NCBI GenBank assembly: GCA_024644775.1
Contig: JAHEHB010000140.1
Span: 1 to 12,295 of the forward strand
Direction: 5' to 3'
DNA: 12,295 nt
Source of the DNA: Deltaproteobacteria bacterium
GTDB lineage: Bacteria > Desulfobacterota > Desulfobacteria > Desulfobacterales > SURF-15
In this document: positions 9,301 through 12,295 of the stretch, one piece after another
Layout: every line of letters starts with the position of its first letter
Numbering within the stretch: the stretch's first letter is position 1
Program-made: the position numbers and the translations under genes
Notes under the pieces: generated by a model
The model's input: only the letters and a program-made list of their open reading frames with translations
Told to the model about the DNA's origin: nothing
Databases searched by the model: none

Positions 9301-9576
9301 TTAATTATCTACCCGTTCCTTTAATTCTTTGCCAGACTTGAAAAACGGGAGTTTTTTAGATCTTATGGTAACCTTTTCCCCCGTTTTTGGGTTTCTACCG
9401 GTGTAGCTTTCATACTCCTTTACAAAAAAACTGCACAACCCGCGAATTTCAACGCGCTCCCCGCGTGACATGGCGTCTGCCATACTATCAAAAATTATTT
9501 GAATCACCTTCGCTGCTTCCGTCTTTGATAAATTCGTTTCGTTTTTTAAAGCGGAGATAATCTCCAGCTTATTCAT
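9301..9576 (-). CDS. ihfB: Integration host factor, beta-subunit-like (HU/IHF family)
   Basis: The product is 91 residues, a small basic DNA-bending protein that wraps and kinks DNA as a dimer; IHF has roles in recombination, replication and regulation. Seen: an N-terminal helical half, GERVEIRGLCSF (39-50), and the DNA-contacting arm with GRNPKTGE (60-67) containing the intercalating P63. The closing FKSGKELKERV resembles the IHF-beta tail FKPGKELRDR. The Cys48 replaces the usual second Gly of RGFGSF. The ATG at 9576 has a strong Shine-Dalgarno (GAAGGAGG, about 4 nt spacing). It follows the NusG-like gene by 71 nt and precedes holB by 3 nt. The beta assignment rests on overall resemblance; a generic HU-like label is the fallback. 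Confidence 0.85.
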   Translation of the reverse strand: MNKLEIISALKNETNLSKTEAAKVIQIIFDSMADAMSRGERVEIRGLCSFFVKEYESYTGRNPKTGEKVTIRSKKLPFFKSGKELKERVDN

Positions 9577-9647
9577 ACATCCTCCTTCTCCCCAAAGGGT
9601 TTTTTACAAATGTTTTAATTAACACAACTTGGTGAGAAGTCAAGTGG

Positions 9648-10175
9648 TTATAAGAGTATCTCGGGGAGTTTTTCGACATCCTCCTCGCCCACATCAACAC
9701 CGGCAAACTGTCCAAGCGCTTCGATGTTTACAATCACCCGGCCTTTCCCACGATACCGGACAAAGGTTCCAATCACACCGGCAAAGGGACCCTCCACGAC
9801 GATAACCTTGTCTCCTTTTTGAAATCGTGTACCTGTGGCAACCGCCTGCTCGCTTGCTACCATAATCTTCAACGAACCGACCGTTTCATCTGAAATGGAC
9901 ACAGGCCCCTCCCTGTTACCAACCAGACGAACCGCACCCACGGTTTTTAGAATCTCAAGATGCTCTGTCGGATTCAGGTCTGTCTTCACAAACAGATATC
10001 CGGGAAACAGGGGCACATGAATCATCAGTTTACGATCACGGCGTTTGCTCTGAACCTTTATCTTGGGGAGAAATACTTCCATTGATTTCTTGATTAATCC
10101 TTCATTAACAACATTTTCGAATCTGCTTCTTGTATGAAGGGCAAACCAGGAACGCGTCAATTCGTACATGCTCAT
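9648..10175 (-). CDS. Specialised NusG paralogue (RfaH/UpxY-type transcription antiterminator)
   Basis: The product is 175 residues, with an NGN domain followed by a KOW domain. Seen: SWFALHTRSRFE (9-20), which binds RNA polymerase in the family, PLFPGYLFV (55-63), a VGAVRLVG turn (79-86), a linker, and the KOW motif GDKVIVVEGPFAGVIG (121-136) with the 3' beta strands to about 170. It lies between the gmhA-like isomerase and the IHF gene, not beside secE and ribosomal protein genes where housekeeping nusG sits. That context suggests the RfaH/UpxY/LoaP group, which suppresses pausing in long envelope-polysaccharide operons. No ops-like element was recognised upstream. ATG 10175 and an in-frame ATG at 10169 are both possible; neither has a good Shine-Dalgarno. 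A main NusG cannot be excluded from one window. Confidence 0.85.
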   Translation of the reverse strand: MSMYELTRSWFALHTRSRFENVVNEGLIKKSMEVFLPKIKVQSKRRDRKLMIHVPLFPGYLFVKTDLNPTEHLEILKTVGAVRLVGNREGPVSISDETVGSLKIMVASEQAVATGTRFQKGDKVIVVEGPFAGVIGTFVRYRGKGRVIVNIEALGQFAGVDVGEEDVEKLPEILL

Positions 10176-10236
10176 AAGTTTGGCACTATTCTCTTTTAGG
10201 ATGGTTGGTTTTCGATTGAATATCCCTTATCCCCAG

Positions 10237-10275
10237 ACTCATGCAACGGACTCATGCAACGGATTCATGCAACGC
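10237..10275 (-). repeat. Three tandem copies of a 13-bp unit across the gmhA-like stop codon
   Basis: On the plus strand the unit is ACTCATGCAACGG at 10237-10249 and 10250-10262, then ATTCATGCAACGC at 10263-10275, with two changes. The TGA stop of the gmhA-like gene (10254-10252) is inside the middle copy, read in a shifted phase. Since 13 is not a multiple of three, copy number alters the reading frame after the first copy. If only one copy existed, using the left-most copy's downstream sequence, the frame would run on from L-H-E-S to a TAA at 10198-10196. Confidence 0.9.
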
Positions 10276-10830
10276 GCCATGTACCGCCTGCATAATCATA
10301 TGGACGATGATCAAGTGGAGATCCTCTACTTTCTGCATGTCGTCGACTGCTGTAACAAAGGATATGTCTGCGAGTTTCGCAAGATTTCCACCGGAAAACC
10401 CGGACAATCCAATGGTGCGGCCGCCGTTTTGTTTCGCATACCGAACGGCACTCAGAACATTCTCAGAATTACCGCTTCCGGAAAAACCGATGACGAGGTC
10501 TCCAGGATCAAAAAAATTCTTCATCTGTTCGACAAACGCAGCATCATAGGCCACATCATTGGCCCACGCCATGAGTGAGGGAATGTTGTCATGTACACAG
10601 AGCATCTTAAACTTTTTATCCAAATCCATACAACACCCCTTGTTGATGTCGCATGCAAAATGGGAGGCAGTCGCCGCACTCCCGCCATTTCCCATAACAA
10701 AGATGTGCTTCCCCTTGTGGTAAGCATCAAGAATGCTGGTAACGATCTGCTCAAAGCGATCAACATCGAAACTTTCAAGCAAAGACGTTAATCCACCCAA
10801 ATACTGTCTCGCAAAGTGTTTCATGGTCAT
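10252..10830 (-). CDS. gmhA: SIS-domain phosphosugar isomerase, GmhA-like
   Basis: The product is 192 residues, close to the usual GmhA length. GmhA converts sedoheptulose 7-phosphate to D-glycero-manno-heptose 7-phosphate, the first step to ADP- or GDP-heptose for LPS core or surface glycans. Seen: GNGGSAATASHFACD (47-61), SGSGNSENVL (117-126, phosphate-binding loop), GLSGFSGG (141-148), and E169 with H172 and H177 in the C-terminal helix, in the place where family catalytic residues sit. ATG 10830 lies 1 nt after the epimerase stop, with AGGGG 7 nt upstream, indicating coupling; an in-frame ATG at 10824 is possible. Its C-terminus is set by a tandem repeat that supplies the stop. A related SIS substrate, for example another ketose phosphate, remains possible. 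Confidence 0.8.
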   Translation of the reverse strand: MTMKHFARQYLGGLTSLLESFDVDRFEQIVTSILDAYHKGKHIFVMGNGGSAATASHFACDINKGCCMDLDKKFKMLCVHDNIPSLMAWANDVAYDAAFVEQMKNFFDPGDLVIGFSGSGNSENVLSAVRYAKQNGGRTIGLSGFSGGNLAKLADISFVTAVDDMQKVEDLHLIIVHMIMQAVHGALHESVA

Positions 10831-10831
10831 A

Positions 10832-12001
10832 TCAGTGCCCCTGTTCCTCTTTTGTTTTTTTAGGTTTCGATCCGGAAATTGATCGAATTACCTGTAACTG
10901 TTTCATATGTGTTTCAGCGTATTCAAGAACCTCATCGACACGTTCCCCCTGGTGAATATAGGCCCAATAATCGTTGATACTTGTTGAAATATCCCGGCGG
11001 GGCTCCCACCCGAGCGCTTTTAGTTTTTCTATGTCCGAGAAAATGTGCCTCGTATCACCGTACCGATAGTATCGAGAGATAACGGGATCCTTTTTTTTCC
11101 CAACCACCGCTTGAATCTTGTCATAGAATTCTTTAACGGTCCAGGCATGACCACCACCCGCATTAAATACCTGCCCGTTTGCATCATCTTGGTTAAGCAC
11201 CAATAGATTGGCTTCTACAATGTCACCAATGTTTACATAATCCCGAATCTGGTTGCCATCTTCGAAAATCACCGGCTCCCGATCCAGCATCAATGAAAGT
11301 GTGAAAATCCGCATCGCCCCGGAATATGCATTGTAAAGGGATTGTCGAGGCCCCTGAACGATGGAATACCGCATTACTACGGTAGGTAGATTATATCGTT
11401 TTCCAAGCTCAATAGCAATCTGTTCCTGAGAATATTTCGACAGGGCGTATTGATTGCAAGGAGCTGCGACGGTTTCGTCAGAGGGAAGCCACTGCAATAC
11501 CCCATGACAATTCGGGCAGTGATGTTCCCATTGTCCGGTTGTGAGTTGAGCTTCCAAACGGATTGACGGATAGATGAACGATTGTGTCTTACGGAAGCAT
11601 GTTGGACAGGTATATCGACCTTCCCCCATTACAGCTTGGCTCGAAGCGACGATAATTTTTTGAATTTTCTTATCGAAGGATTCGGCCAATACGACTTCAT
11701 AAAGTAAAGCGGTGGATACGGCATTTGTATTAAAAAAGGTAGAAAAATCCAGAAGGTAATCTTGATAAGCCGCAAAATGATAGACGACATCGATGTCACT
11801 GAGCGCCGTCACCCAGGTACCTTTATCCCGGACATCGCCCAACATAAAATCTGCTTCCGGAGAAATATAGTGAGGTTTCCCTCTGGGATGTACGGTTTTC
11901 TGAAGATTGTCCAGGATGCGCACGGTATGCCCTTCTTGAACAAGCGCATCCACCGTGTGGGAGCCGATAAACCCGGCTCCACCGGTTACCAATATGTTCA
12001 A
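10832..12001 (-). CDS. NAD-dependent sugar-nucleotide epimerase with zinc-ribbon insertion (extended SDR)
   Basis: The product is 389 residues, an extended short-chain dehydrogenase/reductase of the epimerase/dehydratase family. Seen: TGGAGFIGS (6-14, NAD binding), DNL (31-33), a catalytic Ser at 120/121, and Y185-A-L-S-K189. Between the Ser and Tyr is a loop of some 35 residues with paired cysteines C132-x2-C135 and C162-x2-C165, like a zinc ribbon. A similar insertion occurs, as I recall, in enzymes such as dTDP-L-rhamnose 4-epimerase (WbiB). I do not assign a substrate. The C-terminal 25 residues are lysine-rich. The start is a TTG at 12001, with GGAG 7 nt upstream and an in-frame TAG just before, so no other start is available nearby. 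It is the first gene of the envelope-sugar set and reads straight into the gmhA-like gene. Confidence 0.85.
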   Translation of the reverse strand: MNILVTGGAGFIGSHTVDALVQEGHTVRILDNLQKTVHPRGKPHYISPEADFMLGDVRDKGTWVTALSDIDVVYHFAAYQDYLLDFSTFFNTNAVSTALLYEVVLAESFDKKIQKIIVASSQAVMGEGRYTCPTCFRKTQSFIYPSIRLEAQLTTGQWEHHCPNCHGVLQWLPSDETVAAPCNQYALSKYSQEQIAIELGKRYNLPTVVMRYSIVQGPRQSLYNAYSGAMRIFTLSLMLDREPVIFEDGNQIRDYVNIGDIVEANLLVLNQDDANGQVFNAGGGHAWTVKEFYDKIQAVVGKKKDPVISRYYRYGDTRHIFSDIEKLKALGWEPRRDISTSINDYWAYIHQGERVDEVLEYAETHMKQLQVIRSISGSKPKKTKEEQGH

Positions 12002-12198
12002 CGATAACTCCGACTAATGAGTGATCCAGTGTCTCGTGGCGGATCTGAATGTTCTGAATTTTGTATTTTGGTCATCGATTTTTATTTGGTGTTTATTTTT
12101 TTGGTGCTTGGAATTTCCATGATTCCGAAAAATAATCGAATGTGAGCATATCCAAGCAATTGCGTGTATAGATGCCCTGACCCTGCACTAGACGTCTA
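12002..12198. other. AT-rich intergenic region upstream of the epimerase gene
   Basis: About 200 nt without a gene that I can support. It likely holds the promoter for the epimerase-gmhA-nusG set, but I found no convincing -35/-10 pair; the best, TTGCTT with GATTAT, matches poorly. There is a perfect 10-bp palindrome TAGACGTCTA (12189-12198) right after the upstream stop codon and a near-palindrome TGGAATTTCCA (12109-12119). No terminator hairpin with T-run was seen, and no ops-like element. Confidence 0.4.
12067..12106 (-). repeat. Three short direct repeats (TTTGGTG/C) in the leader
   Basis: TTTGGTC at 12067-12073, TTTGGTG at 12085-12091 and TTTGGTG at 12100-12106 are spaced 18 and 15 nt apart inside an AT-rich stretch. 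They could be regulator contact sites or chance in low-complexity DNA. The unit is too short to be significant alone. Confidence 0.25.
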
Positions 12199-12295
12199 CT
12201 ACTTCGTTGAATAGGATCGATCATCGAAGATTACTTTGCTTCCGCTCTCTTCCAGCATAAAAGGAAGCTCCCGACACCCCCGCATGGCATCAAAC
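12199..12295 (-). CDS. C-terminal end of an unidentified gene (partial)
   Basis: Reading from the right edge on the minus strand, 31 sense codons run to TAG (12201-12199), directly followed by a second in-frame TAG. The peptide contains MRGCRELPFMLEESG and ends KVIFDDRSYSTK. The mix of charged and hydrophobic residues is protein-like, but I do not recognise the family. It points the same way as all other genes here. The start and most of the gene lie outside the window, so this is a tentative call. Confidence 0.45.
   Translation of the reverse strand, partial: FDAMRGCRELPFMLEESGSKVIFDDRSYSTK

Noticed and set aside
9594..9645. TTGACT-like -35 upstream of ihfB
   Set aside because: The -35 matches five of six but no acceptable -10 lies at 16-18 nt.
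10237..10275. Three 13-bp repeats as a CRISPR-like or iteron array
   Set aside because: Copies are contiguous without spacers, too few and too short, and lie on a coding end; slippage is the simpler explanation.
10168..10578. Plus-strand frame of 136 codons antisense to the gmhA-like gene
   Set aside because: It contains the tandem repeat translated as a repeated peptide, which looked interesting, but it is antisense to a clear SIS-domain gene and lacks its own recognisable start signals.

Overview
The window is a compact, strongly one-sided stretch of a bacterial chromosome. All eleven near-complete or complete genes, and a short partial one at the right edge, lie on the minus strand, so transcription runs from right (12295) to left (1). 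Gene content suggests a Gram-negative, LPS-bearing bacterium: a Kdo8N (8-amino-Kdo) pair kdnA/kdnB, a phosphoheptose-isomerase-like SIS protein, an IHF-type subunit and a periplasm-facing transpeptidase. The holB-ricT-metG order together with an IHF-beta-like gene is what I would expect from a Desulfobacterota (delta-proteobacterial sulfate-reducer type) genome. That assignment is an inference from gene content and order, not from a marker gene.

Layout in transcription order. (a) 12295-12199: C-terminal tail of an unrecognised gene, then about 200 bp of AT-rich intergenic DNA with small repeats. (b) 12001-9648: an envelope-sugar module, consisting of an SDR sugar-nucleotide epimerase with an inserted four-cysteine zinc-ribbon-like loop, a GmhA-like SIS isomerase and a specialised NusG/RfaH-type antiterminator. 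A 3 x 13-bp tandem repeat crosses the gmhA-like stop codon. (c) 9576-5453: a housekeeping block, consisting of an IHF-beta-like protein, holB (clamp-loader delta prime), a ricT/PSP1 protein preceded by a plausible sigma70-type promoter, and metG. (d) 5421-1: envelope genes again, consisting of a small membrane-anchored penicillin-binding transpeptidase, kdnA, kdnB and the N-terminal 514 residues of a large divergent GlmS-type glutamine amidotransferase running off the left edge.

How the genes may work together: KdnB oxidises the 8-hydroxyl of Kdo and KdnA transaminates the product to Kdo8N, an amino-Kdo of the LPS inner core. The GmhA-like protein, the epimerase and the GlmS-like protein are all sugar or amino-sugar enzymes, and the NusG paralogue is of the kind that promotes elongation through long surface-polysaccharide operons. 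The most unusual object is the GlmS-like protein. It keeps the residues expected of a class II glutamine amidotransferase, but the presumed nucleophile Cys lies at residue 52 of the predicted ORF, which implies a cleaved leader or a mis-called start. Two large insertions also split the amidotransferase domain. Its position next to kdnA/kdnB suggests a role in Kdo8N or related amino-sugar supply, which is a hypothesis only.
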